Source: Gammaproteobacteria bacterium
GTDB taxonomy: Bacteria > Pseudomonadota > Gammaproteobacteria > Coxiellales > Coxiellaceae
Assembly (NCBI GenBank): GCA_021774015.1
Contig: JAJFJO010000152.1
Span: 1-8,656 of the forward strand
Reading direction: 5' to 3'
Length of the DNA: 8,656 nucleotides
Shown: piece by piece, positions 1 through 6,150 of the stretch
How the letters are laid out: each line of letters starts with the position of its first letter
How positions within the stretch are numbered: position 1 is the stretch's first letter
Position numbers and translations under genes: made by a program
Notes under the pieces: generated by a model
Told to the model about the DNA's origin: nothing
The model's input: the letters and a program-made list of their open reading frames with translations, nothing else
Databases searched by the model: none

Positions 1-360
1 CGATAATTTAGAACCCTTCCAATAAAGGCCACTGCGATTCTGCATGAGAAGCACATAGCGTTTTTCATCATTTTTTGTTAAGCCCCAAACTTCTGCCTGA
101 TGAAGCTCTGCTGGTGTTAACTTAACATCCTTGATGTTTTGGTAGCTCACCATGTCATCATGAAATACTTTAAGGCCACGCACATATGTTCCTGGATCTT
201 GTGTGGCCGCATTCAATGAGCCATCTGGATAACCTAGGTTTTTAACATTAAGCGACTTAAGCTGACCAAAACCTTTTAATGGGCTTGCTAGGCTAAGCAT
301 CGGTACAAAACTGATTGCCATCACTAATATCGCTTTTTTATGTCGCTTGAATAGTTTCAT
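1..360 (-). CDS. TIGR03759-family integrating conjugative element protein (partial, N-terminal 120 residues)
   Basis: The reading frame opens with ATG at 360 and runs off the left edge without a stop, so only the N-terminal 120 residues are visible. The protein begins MKLFKRHKKAILVMAI, a basic N-region followed by a hydrophobic core and a likely cleavage site near SLASP (about residue 26), so it is probably exported to the periplasm. The segment AEVWGLTKNDEKRYVLLMQN followed by SGLYWKG matches, from memory, the characteristic W-L-x-x-x-E-x-x-RY-x-x-LM block of the TIGR03759 family. That family is found in GI-type T4SS elements just after pilL. The gene starts 3 nt after the stop of the preceding gene and its own ribosome-binding site is weak (GGAA about 12 nt upstream), so translational coupling is likely. 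Its precise role in conjugation is unknown. Confidence 0.8.
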   Translation of the reverse strand, partial: MKLFKRHKKAILVMAISFVPMLSLASPLKGFGQLKSLNVKNLGYPDGSLNAATQDPGTYVRGLKVFHDDMVSYQNIKDVKLTPAELHQAEVWGLTKNDEKRYVLLMQNRSGLYWKGSKLS

Positions 361-363
361 CGC

Positions 364-1173
364 TTAAAAGTTTCCGTTTAAATTAACGCTAGCACACACC
401 CCTTTGCGATTAACAAATCGCGCAGTTTGATGCTCATAGTCGCTGGACGTAAGTTTCCAGCCCGCCAATGTGAAATCATTTTCAAGGGGTGAAACCATAT
501 TGGCATAAAGGACAGAAACCACATTACGACCATTCACCATGTCGATTGACTGCACCGTGAACGGTAAGTGTGAGGCACTGAGACATTTCACTTTGTTTTT
601 TACCGCTTCTATTTCATCTAATTTACTTGTCGTTGTTTTTTGATACGACCCTAATTGTGATGAGAGGCTAGTGATCTGTGAGCGCAACGCGCTGTATTGG
701 GCTTTATTGTCTTGTTCAATTTGAGTAATTTCTTGATTGAGGCTGTGAATATCTGTTCTGACTTTATCGATATTGACAACTGAGCGCCTGCTTGAGAGCA
801 TTTTTTCAATATTGGCAAGCTTAGCTTGTAAGTCAGTTAAATCATCATTAACACCGCCGGTTATTGATGGCGTAGACGCTGACTTGACTACTAAATTAGC
901 TTCCTTCATCGGTGTTTTATTGCTAGCAACAGGCAAGGTGGGTTTGTGATGATGGCCTGAAAAAATGGCCACAATAATAATAAGGAAAATCACACCAACA
1001 CCAGCAACAATAGCCACTTTCAAATGCATGGCAAGTAATTTGTAACGATCAAACAAGGCGACGCTGCTCTTTTTTATAAAAGAGCAGCCATTAAACATTT
1101 GCTTTTTAATGGCATTGAATGTCAAACTGACCCGCTCTTTTAAGCGCAAGCCCTTTTCTTTACTATCACTCAT
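364..1173 (-). CDS. Coiled-coil inner-membrane protein of the conjugation module (function unknown)
   Basis: A 269-residue protein. The ATG at 1173 is chosen because AAAGGTG sits 6 nt upstream; a GTG at 1182 lies inside that ribosome-binding site. It has a basic cytoplasmic N-terminus of about 50 residues and one transmembrane segment (about 53-72, GVGVIFLIIIVAIF). A histidine-rich turn and a Pro/Ser/Thr linker follow, then a long predicted coiled coil (about 109-196), and a small C-terminal domain with Cys197 and Cys260 that could form a disulfide. The C-terminal block around FTLAGWKL resembles the small beta domain of PilP/GspC-type or DotF/TraP-type secretion proteins, but I cannot establish homology. 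It overlaps the preceding 64-residue gene by 8 nt and precedes the TIGR03759 gene by 3 nt, so it is part of the same operon. A periplasm-spanning T4SS scaffold role is inference. Confidence 0.75.
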   Translation of the reverse strand: MSDSKEKGLRLKERVSLTFNAIKKQMFNGCSFIKKSSVALFDRYKLLAMHLKVAIVAGVGVIFLIIIVAIFSGHHHKPTLPVASNKTPMKEANLVVKSASTPSITGGVNDDLTDLQAKLANIEKMLSSRRSVVNIDKVRTDIHSLNQEITQIEQDNKAQYSALRSQITSLSSQLGSYQKTTTSKLDEIEAVKNKVKCLSASHLPFTVQSIDMVNGRNVVSVLYANMVSPLENDFTLAGWKLTSSDYEHQTARFVNRKGVCASVNLNGNF

Positions 1174-1360
1174 TATGATCACCTTTTTTTAAATCACTGA
1201 TTTCAATCCCATCTAGCATTTTAGGTTGAGGTTTTTTATGGGCCTTCAAATATCGCACTTCTTGCTTCAAACGAGCTGTTTCCTTTTCCTGGTTGTTATG
1301 TGCGTTAACAGCAGCCCCACCAGCAAATAATGCCGCAAATAAAACAATCGCAACCCACAT
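1166..1360 (-). CDS. Small single-pass membrane protein of the ICE operon
   Basis: A 64-residue protein starting at the ATG at 1360, with a good GGAG ribosome-binding site 9 nt upstream that lies inside the end of the pilL gene. The N-terminus (MWVAIVLFAALFAGGAAVNA) is a hydrophobic segment that could be a membrane anchor or a signal peptide. The remainder is charged and probably helical (EKETARLKQEVRYLKAHKK), suggesting a short coiled coil. It lies 1 nt after the pilL stop and overlaps the next gene by 8 nt, so it is translated as part of the operon. I do not recognise a family. A small accessory subunit that partners with the adjacent coiled-coil protein is plausible from topology and position only. 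Confidence 0.65.
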   Translation of the reverse strand: MWVAIVLFAALFAGGAAVNAHNNQEKETARLKQEVRYLKAHKKPQPKMLDGIEISDLKKGDHNE

Positions 1361-1361
1361 G

Positions 1362-2024
1362 TCAGTTCACTCCTTTCAAATGTGAAAATTTAGACTTCAG
1401 CTTAAACGTTACTAATCGATGAACGGGATCAACCACTAGCGTGAATACTTGATCACCCATTAAGGTTCTCAAAGTATTGCCAACTGAAATAGGACCCAGT
1501 TCTCGCTGTGTTATAGGTAGTGGCTTAGACTGTATCTGTCTTGCCGAAAGCGGCAACCGCTTACTTGGAACAAGCGCATATCCTGTGTCACGCAATACCT
1601 GTTCAATGGCTTGGCCAACCGTCTTAACATGAGAATTAAACTTGAATTGTGATATAGCTAACAATGGATCTTGTTGTGACGCGCTTGCTTTATTTTTAAT
1701 AGTTGAATATCGCCCCACTTGAGTAACATCATGCATCGTATGCTGTGTCACAGGTGGTTTGAAATTAATTGGGTTTATAGGGAGAGTTTGCTTTTGCATG
1801 GCAATATTACTGCAGCCAGTCATTGCGACAAGAGCAGCTAATACTGGTATTACGATAATTTTTCTAAAATGTTTTTTAAAAAAACATGGGGTGTGCAAAA
1901 TAAGGCGACTTATTTTATTCAAACCAATATATTTGATTAGAAGCCGCAATGCGTCGGCACACCCCAGTTGACGCATAAACTTTATAGAATGGTTACGACA
2001 TAGTTCAAGCTTAGGGGATCGCAT
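1362..2024 (-). CDS. pilL: PilL N-terminal family lipoprotein of GI-type T4SS (TIGR03748-like), with anomalous N-terminal extension
   Basis: The C-terminal ~125 residues (GRYSTIKNKASASQQDPLL, a segment with GQAIEQVLRDTGYALVP, then LGPISVGNTLRTLMGDQVF and LVVDPVHRLVTF) fit the PilL N-terminal family found at the head of PFGI-1/ICEHin1056-type conjugation operons. PilL-type proteins there are outer-membrane lipoproteins. A clear lipobox (VAMTGC) is present, but its Cys is residue 71 counted from the ATG at 2024, far too deep for a normal signal peptide. A proper lipoprotein start, ATG at 1885-1887, would read MFFKKHFRKIIVIPVLAALV but is out of frame by one base at a run of seven T (1878-1884). 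As written, the frame runs from ATG 2024 (six G at 2033-2038, 8 nt upstream) without interruption for 220 residues. It could be a fusion by a one-base insertion, a sequencing error, or a slippage site. Confidence 0.75.
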   Translation of the reverse strand: MRSPKLELCRNHSIKFMRQLGCADALRLLIKYIGLNKISRLILHTPCFFKKHFRKIIVIPVLAALVAMTGCSNIAMQKQTLPINPINFKPPVTQHTMHDVTQVGRYSTIKNKASASQQDPLLAISQFKFNSHVKTVGQAIEQVLRDTGYALVPSKRLPLSARQIQSKPLPITQRELGPISVGNTLRTLMGDQVFTLVVDPVHRLVTFKLKSKFSHLKGVN

Positions 2025-2028
2025 ATTA

Positions 2029-2238
2029 CTAACCCCCCTGTCTAATATCGGAAAGATTAGAAAGAAACTCATAATCCTCCAAGCTTCTCATCAAGCGCAA
2101 CGTCACTTCCGCAGCAAGACTCCTTGCTGATTGCTCAGCGCTTTTACTAATTAAAGACTTAAGGTCAATTGGGCATCGAACAAATAATTGCCCATCTCTT
2201 TTGCATAAATCAATTGTCTGAAACCTCAGATTGCCCAT
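2029..2238 (-). CDS. Small Arc-like ribbon-helix-helix DNA-binding protein
   Basis: A 69-residue protein. The ATG at 2238 is preferred because AGGGGAG lies about 5 nt upstream; an in-frame upstream start at 2265 has no such site. Residues 18-26 (LFVRCPIDL) fit the DNA-contacting beta strand. Residues 27-38 fit helix A, and residues 40-55 (SLAAEVTLRLMRSLED) fit helix B with the usual S-x-x-A-E-V/I-x-x-R-L pattern of Arc/MetJ/CopG repressors. These proteins bind operators as dimers of dimers. It stops 4 nt before the ATG of the pilL reading frame and is the first gene of the leftward conjugation operon, so it probably controls this operon or its own promoter. Its operator is not identifiable here. 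The family call is strong, the target is unknown. Confidence 0.75.
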   Translation of the reverse strand: MGNLRFQTIDLCKRDGQLFVRCPIDLKSLISKSAEQSARSLAAEVTLRLMRSLEDYEFLSNLSDIRQGG

Positions 2239-2353
2239 ATAAGCTCCCCTGTCTATCGCGATCAATTTGCTGTTTGCCGATAGCTATTAATGTCAAATTT
2301 TTTTGGGAACTTAAAAGAAAAATACAGTACTAAATGCCAACAAGATTAACTTT

Positions 2354-2440
2354 TGGTACAATCTTACTGTGCTAACGGTTTCTGGCCGATACTGCACTTT
2401 TACCTCTATTGGGGAGTTGCCGCTCTCCAATGGATCTTTT
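2354..2440 (+). ncRNA. Possible short RNA antisense to the leader of the conjugation operon (speculative)
   Basis: TGGTACAAT at 2354-2362 matches an extended -10 element (TGnTAnAAT) on the plus strand, without a recognisable -35. A transcript starting near 2369 would run into the hairpin at 2405-2434 followed by TCTTTT, giving an RNA of roughly 70 nt. It would be fully complementary to the leader of the leftward mRNA. Only these two weak signals support it, so confidence is low. Confidence 0.2.
2405..2440 (+). terminator. Hairpin with short T-rich tail, possible intrinsic terminator or leader structure
   Basis: TCTATTGGGGAG (2405-2416) pairs with CTCTCCAATGGA (2423-2434) over 12 positions including two G-U pairs, with a 6-nt loop (TTGCCG), followed by TCTTTT. 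On the plus strand this resembles a weak intrinsic terminator. On the minus strand the same stem forms with mismatches and would sit in the long leader of the conjugation mRNA. No plus-strand gene ends just before it, so a conventional terminator role is uncertain. Confidence 0.4.
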
Positions 2441-2493
2441 AGTTCTCATTCCTATTTCAATACTCAAAATCGCTCTATATCGAAGCGTTTTTG

Positions 2494-2502
2494 TGATATA
2501 AT
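2494..2502 (+). promoter_or_regulatory. Extended -10 promoter for the repressor gene
   Basis: TGATATAAT is a perfect TGnTATAAT extended -10 element. No good -35 lies 17 nt upstream, which extended -10 promoters tolerate. Transcription would start near 2509, giving an untranslated leader of about 80 nt that contains the operator at 2516-2552. A protein bound there could block or slow the repressor's own transcription. Confidence 0.55.
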
Positions 2503-2512
2503 AATTATTATA
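2497..2512. repeat. 16-bp perfect palindrome holding opposed -10 boxes
   Basis: TATAATAATTATTATA reads the same on both strands and presents a consensus TATAAT in each direction. Rightward and leftward polymerases would compete for the same bases, so the two promoters are likely mutually exclusive. Confidence 0.75.
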
Positions 2513-2534
2513 CTTCGAATCGGATCAATGTCAA
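2507..2534 (-). promoter_or_regulatory. Consensus sigma70 promoter for the leftward conjugation operon
   Basis: Read on the minus strand, TTGACA (2534 to 2529) and TATAAT (2512 to 2507) are separated by 16 nt. Both hexamers match the consensus exactly, so this should be a strong promoter unless repressed. The -35 box lies in the centre of the inverted-repeat operator, so a bound regulator would occlude it. Transcription would start near 2500 and run towards the ribbon-helix-helix gene and pilL. Confidence 0.7.
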
Positions 2535-2552
2535 CTATTTTGATCCGATTCG
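2516..2552. promoter_or_regulatory. Inverted-repeat operator 1 (ICE control region)
   Basis: CGAATCGGATCAA (2516-2528) and TTGATCCGATTCG (2540-2552) form a perfect 13-bp inverted repeat around an 11-nt centre that contains the -35 box of the leftward promoter. A TTCGAA flanks each side (2514-2519 and 2554-2559). The inner part recurs at 7175-7202 upstream of the cargo operon. It most likely binds a dimeric repressor, with the adjacent gene at 2589 the obvious candidate. Confidence 0.7.
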
Positions 2553-2588
2553 GTTCGAAATAATTTGCTCAAATGATGAAAGAGAGAT

Positions 2589-3284
2589 ATGGCAGAGAAG
2601 CACACGAAAAAAGTGGTAGTTAAAGATACACTATCAACCCCGGAGGCACGTGCAGAACGGCTGAAAAGAGTGAGAAATCTAGCTAATCTTAGCCGTAAAG
2701 ACATGTGTACTAGCGATGATCTAAATATCAACACCTATAAAGGCTGGGAAATTGCGCGCTATGGAGGGCTTCCGCTTGATGGGGCCAAAAAAGTAATAAA
2801 ACGAGTAGTTAATTTTGGCGTCGTTTGCAACATTGACTGGCTGTTATACGGCAAAGGGGAAGAGCCGTACATTATCCCTAAATCCGCTAAGAACGAACAG
2901 AAAACAGGTAATAAAGAAGTAAAAGTTGATGACAACATATTACGTGAAATCATGCTATTTCAAAGTTTATTCTCTAATACTATTTATTATAAAGTGTCTG
3001 ATGATGGATTAGACCCAAAAATAAAAGTTAATGACTATGTCGCTGGGATTAGATATTTTGATAAGGAAATTAATAAGTGCATTGATAAAGATTGCATTAT
3101 ACAAACAAAGGATGGTCGAATTCTAACTAGACAACTAAAAAAAGGTAAAGAACGTAACACCTATATGCTTATCTGTACAAATCCACAAACATCCGTAGAA
3201 ATGCCTGTTTTATATGATCTCAACCTGGAATCAGCAGCGCCAATTTTAAGAATTTATAAGGCAAACTCTAAGAAAGAGAATTAA
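2589..3284 (+). CDS. Phage-type repressor with helix-turn-helix and degenerate S24/LexA-like domain
   Basis: A 231-residue protein starting at the ATG at 2589, preceded by a purine-rich GAAAGAGAG. Residues about 20-90 form a lambda-repressor-like DNA-binding domain ending in NIDWLLYGKGEEP, a signature common in phage repressors. A lysine-rich linker (about 97-113) leads to a C-terminal domain that aligns with S24 peptidase/LexA regions. SDDGLDPKIKVNDYV corresponds to the GDSMEP motif but has Gly140 at the catalytic serine position. ILTRQL has Arg181 where the catalytic lysine is expected. No Ala-Gly or Cys-Gly cleavage site is seen in the linker. It should therefore not self-cleave, and induction would need another route such as an antirepressor or ligand. 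It is similar in type to the repressors (LvrR/PrpA-like) next to Legionella island T4SS loci. It faces away from the conjugation operon across the shared operator and ends overlapping the EamA gene by 4 bp, tail to tail. Confidence 0.8.
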   Translation: MAEKHTKKVVVKDTLSTPEARAERLKRVRNLANLSRKDMCTSDDLNINTYKGWEIARYGGLPLDGAKKVIKRVVNFGVVCNIDWLLYGKGEEPYIIPKSAKNEQKTGNKEVKVDDNILREIMLFQSLFSNTIYYKVSDDGLDPKIKVNDYVAGIRYFDKEINKCIDKDCIIQTKDGRILTRQLKKGKERNTYMLICTNPQTSVEMPVLYDLNLESAAPILRIYKANSKKEN

Positions 3285-4213
3285 TTTTCTACTCCAGGTG
3301 ATGATACAACCCTCCTCATTTTTATCTGCTTTTTTGTAGCAAGAAGAATGCCTGAAAAGACAAATAAGCAACCATATAAATGATACAAGTGAACGTTCTC
3401 ACCTAAAAACAATATAGCTAAAACTGAACCAAACACTGGCAATAAATTAAAGAAATATGCCGCTATACCAGGGCCGGCTTCTCTAACTCCTATATTCCAA
3501 AATGTGAAAGCAAGCACAGACGAAAATAGAGAGGCATATAAAACGCTACCAAAACTCAACCAACCATATTGAGTAAGGTAACCCATTTGATGCTCTACAA
3601 TTGCGCATGGCAGCAAAATTAAGTCGCCTATTATGGCTGTAACCAACAAAAATAAAAATGGGGTCAGCTTTAATTCCATTTTTTTATACAAGACTGAAAA
3701 CAACGCCCAGGATCCAGCCGCAAACAAAATAACAAGATCACCCAAATTATAATGTATTTTAGTTATTGCAGAAAGGTCCCCTTTTGTAATAATAAATACC
3801 ACGCCCAAAACAGACAAAGATATTCCAAATAATTTGTGTATCGATAATGAGTCACTTATCAAGAAAAATGATAGCAACACCATCAAAACAGGAACAGTCG
3901 CATTAATCAAACTTGCACTTAGAACAGTTGTATCATGAAGCCCCAGATAAACAAATGATGTATAGATAACGATACTTAAAATGCTTAATATTGTTATTTT
4001 TACAAAATTTTTCTTTATTTCAGGCCAATTCCTTCTCAAATTCGAATAATTACCCGGCATCAATATCAATATCACCAAGAACCACCTAAAAAAAGCCAGG
4101 GAGAATGGTGGAATTTCGCTATGCATAAATCGACCCATAACAAAATTTCCCGACCAAAATAAGGGCGCCAATATTAAAAATATATACGCAGAAAATGGTT
4201 TTATTTTGCTCAT
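3281..4213 (-). CDS. EamA/DMT-superfamily transporter (probable exporter)
   Basis: A 310-residue, very hydrophobic inner-membrane protein with about ten transmembrane helices arranged as two EamA repeats, the normal length for the drug/metabolite transporter family. Typical blocks are APLFWSGNFVMGRFM at the first helix and AFFRWFLVILILMPG in the second. The second repeat has GVREAGPGIAAYFFNLLPVF and LFLGENVHLYHLYG. Members commonly export amino acids or small metabolites, while some are importers. The start overlaps the aldolase stop as ATGA, so it is translationally coupled and belongs to the same operon. The likely cargo is a substrate, intermediate or product of the three enzymes upstream, but substrate specificity cannot be read from sequence. 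The stop overlaps that of the converging repressor gene by 4 bp, with no terminator visible between them. Confidence 0.85.
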   Translation of the reverse strand: MSKIKPFSAYIFLILAPLFWSGNFVMGRFMHSEIPPFSLAFFRWFLVILILMPGNYSNLRRNWPEIKKNFVKITILSILSIVIYTSFVYLGLHDTTVLSASLINATVPVLMVLLSFFLISDSLSIHKLFGISLSVLGVVFIITKGDLSAITKIHYNLGDLVILFAAGSWALFSVLYKKMELKLTPFLFLLVTAIIGDLILLPCAIVEHQMGYLTQYGWLSFGSVLYASLFSSVLAFTFWNIGVREAGPGIAAYFFNLLPVFGSVLAILFLGENVHLYHLYGCLFVFSGILLATKKQIKMRRVVSSPGVEN

Positions 4214-5241
4214 AAATCTTTCTCTTTGTTAGATTTTAAAGTTTTGGCAACTTCAATAATTAAATCTTCTTGCCCAGCAACAACCTTTTTTTCTCCTAGA
4301 AGTCTAAATATCTCCATTGCATCAACATTAAAAGCTTCTGCCGCCTTTTTTACTGGGATTGAAAACCCAGAAAAAACTCCATGCAAACCACTCATCAAAC
4401 TTATTTCATTTGTTGTTGGTCTCTCTTTAACAAAGGTTGCTGTTGATAATGCAGCAACTTTAAGCAACTGAGACAAATTGACTGAACGAGAAATGCCTTT
4501 TTTTTGTAACACAGCAACCAATACTTCTAATGGTGTATTGCCAGCACCAGCTCCAAAGCCACATATTGTAGCATCTACAATAGATGCCCCGGCTTCTACA
4601 GCACTAATTGAGTTAGACACCGCCATACAAAGATTATTATGTGCATGAAAGCCAACAGGAATAGATAGGTTTTCTACTAGATGAGACACTCTTTCTGTTA
4701 CGTCAACAGGCAAATAATATCCTGCCGAATCCATAATAACAATAGCCTCTGCCCCATACTGATACATCTTCTTAGCTTCAGTTAGCAAAATGTCTTTAGA
4801 TGCCATATGCGACATCATCAATACACCAACAACTTCTACACCTTTATTTTTAGCGAAAGAAATATGATTCTTTGTTGTATCGGCTTCGGTACAATGAGAC
4901 GCTACACGAACGACATCAACACCTTCATCAATAGCCAATTTTAAGTGAGCATCAATTCGCCCAAAACCAGGGATAATATGTACCCCCAATTTTGTCCTCT
5001 TTAACTCAGCACGGGCAGCTTTCAATGCATCTATATCAGACACACATGCTTCACCTAACTGCAATGAAGATGCTCCCAAGCCATTACCATGCCCTACTTC
5101 TACAATATCAATTCCTGCATCATCAATCCCTTTAGCATAGGTCCTGATGTCATTAATACTTAGTTGGTGTCTTACTGCATGATTCCCATCTCTTAAAGTG
5201 GGATCGCTAATAATTAGTTTATTTTCTACCTTATTACTCAT
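4210..5241 (-). CDS. mhpE: 4-hydroxy-2-oxovalerate aldolase
   Basis: A 343-residue cytoplasmic enzyme of the HMGL-like class II aldolases, close to the usual 337-345. It cleaves 4-hydroxy-2-oxovalerate to pyruvate and acetaldehyde. The N-terminal ISDPTLRDGNHAVRHQL carries Arg17 and Asp18 and the catalytic base His21. FHAHNN supplies metal ligands His199 and His201. The glycine-rich ATICGFGAGAGNTPLE follows, then a C-terminal DmpG-type communication domain beginning around GLHGVFSGFSIPVKKAAE, which docks to the partner dehydrogenase and channels acetaldehyde. It overlaps both neighbours as ATGA, so expression is tightly coupled with the dehydrogenase. The reaction is reversible in vitro for this family (BphI), so synthesis of 4-hydroxy-2-oxo acids from pyruvate plus an aldehyde is possible. 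The family call is very strong, the physiological direction is not known. Confidence 0.93.
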   Translation of the reverse strand: MSNKVENKLIISDPTLRDGNHAVRHQLSINDIRTYAKGIDDAGIDIVEVGHGNGLGASSLQLGEACVSDIDALKAARAELKRTKLGVHIIPGFGRIDAHLKLAIDEGVDVVRVASHCTEADTTKNHISFAKNKGVEVVGVLMMSHMASKDILLTEAKKMYQYGAEAIVIMDSAGYYLPVDVTERVSHLVENLSIPVGFHAHNNLCMAVSNSISAVEAGASIVDATICGFGAGAGNTPLEVLVAVLQKKGISRSVNLSQLLKVAALSTATFVKERPTTNEISLMSGLHGVFSGFSIPVKKAAEAFNVDAMEIFRLLGEKKVVAGQEDLIIEVAKTLKSNKEKDL

Positions 5242-6134
5242 GCCACTGCTTCTCTTAAGGTGAAATGTCTATGCTCTGCTATTGCCTCACCCGCTTTAAT
5301 AGCAGCACTAGTGATAATGTCCAAATTCCCGGCAAACTTCGGTAAATAGTCTCCACTACCAACTACCCGCACCATGACCATCACCTGACTACCGTTATAC
5401 CAAGGCTCAACAGCAAGTTCATATCCAGGAACATATTTTCTAATCCTTGCAACAGCATTAAAAACAGCGCTTTTGATTTTAACCATGTCCGGCCTATCAA
5501 TTTTAGCAAAAATAGTCGTTTTCATATCCACACTTGGCACAGCAGGATTTATATTTAAAATGGCTTTTGATTTCCGACAGCCAGAAAACATCTGTATTGC
5601 TTTTTCTGTAGTATCAATGTATTCATCTATATTAGACCTTGTGGCCTGTCCAGCACTCATCGCTGCAATACTTGAAACAACTTCGATATACTCTATATCT
5701 TGATGCACCATACCAAGAGCATGGGCAATTGGTGTTGATGCCTGCCCGCCGCAAGTAACCATATTGATATTAGATTCTGCAAGTAGTTCATTAATATTTA
5801 GTGAAGGGACACATAATCTGCCAACTTTTGATGGAGTGAGATCAATTACAATTTTATCCATACTTTTAAGCAATGCGGCATGTTGTTTATGTGACTGTGC
5901 TGATGTTGCATCAAAAACAATATCATAATTTGATGAATACTCACAAAGCCCAACAAAACCATTACTTGTCGTCTCAACACCTAATGACTTGGCAAAATTT
6001 ATACCTGCTGACTCAGCTCGTCGTCCTGAAAATAATACACAAGAAATATACTTAGAACGATTTAGCTTAACCAAAATATCTGTCCCTATATTTCCAGTTC
6101 CAATTATAGCTGCCCTAATAGGATGGCACTTCAT
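5238..6134 (-). CDS. mhpF: Acetaldehyde dehydrogenase (acylating)
   Basis: A 298-residue cytoplasmic enzyme converting acetaldehyde, NAD+ and CoA to acetyl-CoA. The ATG at 6134 is chosen because GGAGG lies 8 nt upstream; the in-frame GTG at 6143 abuts that site. The Rossmann motif IGTGNIGTD (residues 11-19) is near the N-terminus. The catalytic cysteine is Cys128 in MVTCGGQASTP, the hallmark of MhpF/DmpF/BphJ, followed by the dimerisation domain with SAGQATR and GSGDYLPKFAGNLDI. Its length is near the low end of the usual 300-316, with no missing core element. The gene starts 16 nt after the hydratase-like gene and overlaps the aldolase by 4 nt. Together with the aldolase it should form the channelling aldolase-dehydrogenase complex. 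Confidence 0.93.
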   Translation of the reverse strand: MKCHPIRAAIIGTGNIGTDILVKLNRSKYISCVLFSGRRAESAGINFAKSLGVETTSNGFVGLCEYSSNYDIVFDATSAQSHKQHAALLKSMDKIVIDLTPSKVGRLCVPSLNINELLAESNINMVTCGGQASTPIAHALGMVHQDIEYIEVVSSIAAMSAGQATRSNIDEYIDTTEKAIQMFSGCRKSKAILNINPAVPSVDMKTTIFAKIDRPDMVKIKSAVFNAVARIRKYVPGYELAVEPWYNGSQVMVMVRVVGSGDYLPKFAGNLDIITSAAIKAGEAIAEHRHFTLREAVA

Positions 6135-6150
6135 TACTCTCACCTCCGCA

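Larger units (their letters stand above)
2239..2588. other. Non-coding control region between the leftward conjugation operon and the repressor gene
   Basis: I find no convincing gene in this 350-bp stretch on either strand. From right to left it holds the 13-bp inverted-repeat operator (2516-2552), two opposed promoters sharing a palindromic -10 region (2494-2534), a 12-bp hairpin (2405-2434) and an extended -10-like TGGTACAAT on the plus strand (2354-2362). It also has an isolated TTGACA on the minus strand (2291-2296) with no good -10 at normal spacing. Leftward transcripts from the main promoter would carry a leader of about 260 nt before the ribbon-helix-helix gene, unusually long for a simple operon. 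The region has the layout of a phage-like genetic switch. Confidence 0.7.

Noticed and set aside
364..1173. Assignment as IcmG/DotF
   Set aside because: Topology (cytoplasmic tail, one membrane helix, coiled coil, small C-terminal domain) is similar, but the neighbours are GI-type T4SS genes and no clear sequence signature could be verified.
1425..1456. GGGATCAA followed by TTGATCACC, resembling a third operator copy
   Set aside because: It lies inside the pilL coding region, the spacing is longer, the right arm differs, and it has no TTGACA or -10 element.
1759..1971. Plus-strand 70-codon frame opposite pilL
   Set aside because: It is antisense to a recognisable family protein and has no supporting features.
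2291..2296. Minus-strand TTGACA just upstream of the ribbon-helix-helix gene as a separate promoter
   Set aside because: No acceptable -10 hexamer is found at 16-18 nt spacing, so it is not listed as a promoter.
2369..2563. Plus-strand 64-codon open frame in the control region
   Set aside because: It has no ribosome-binding site, runs through both promoters and the operator, and its composition is not protein-like.
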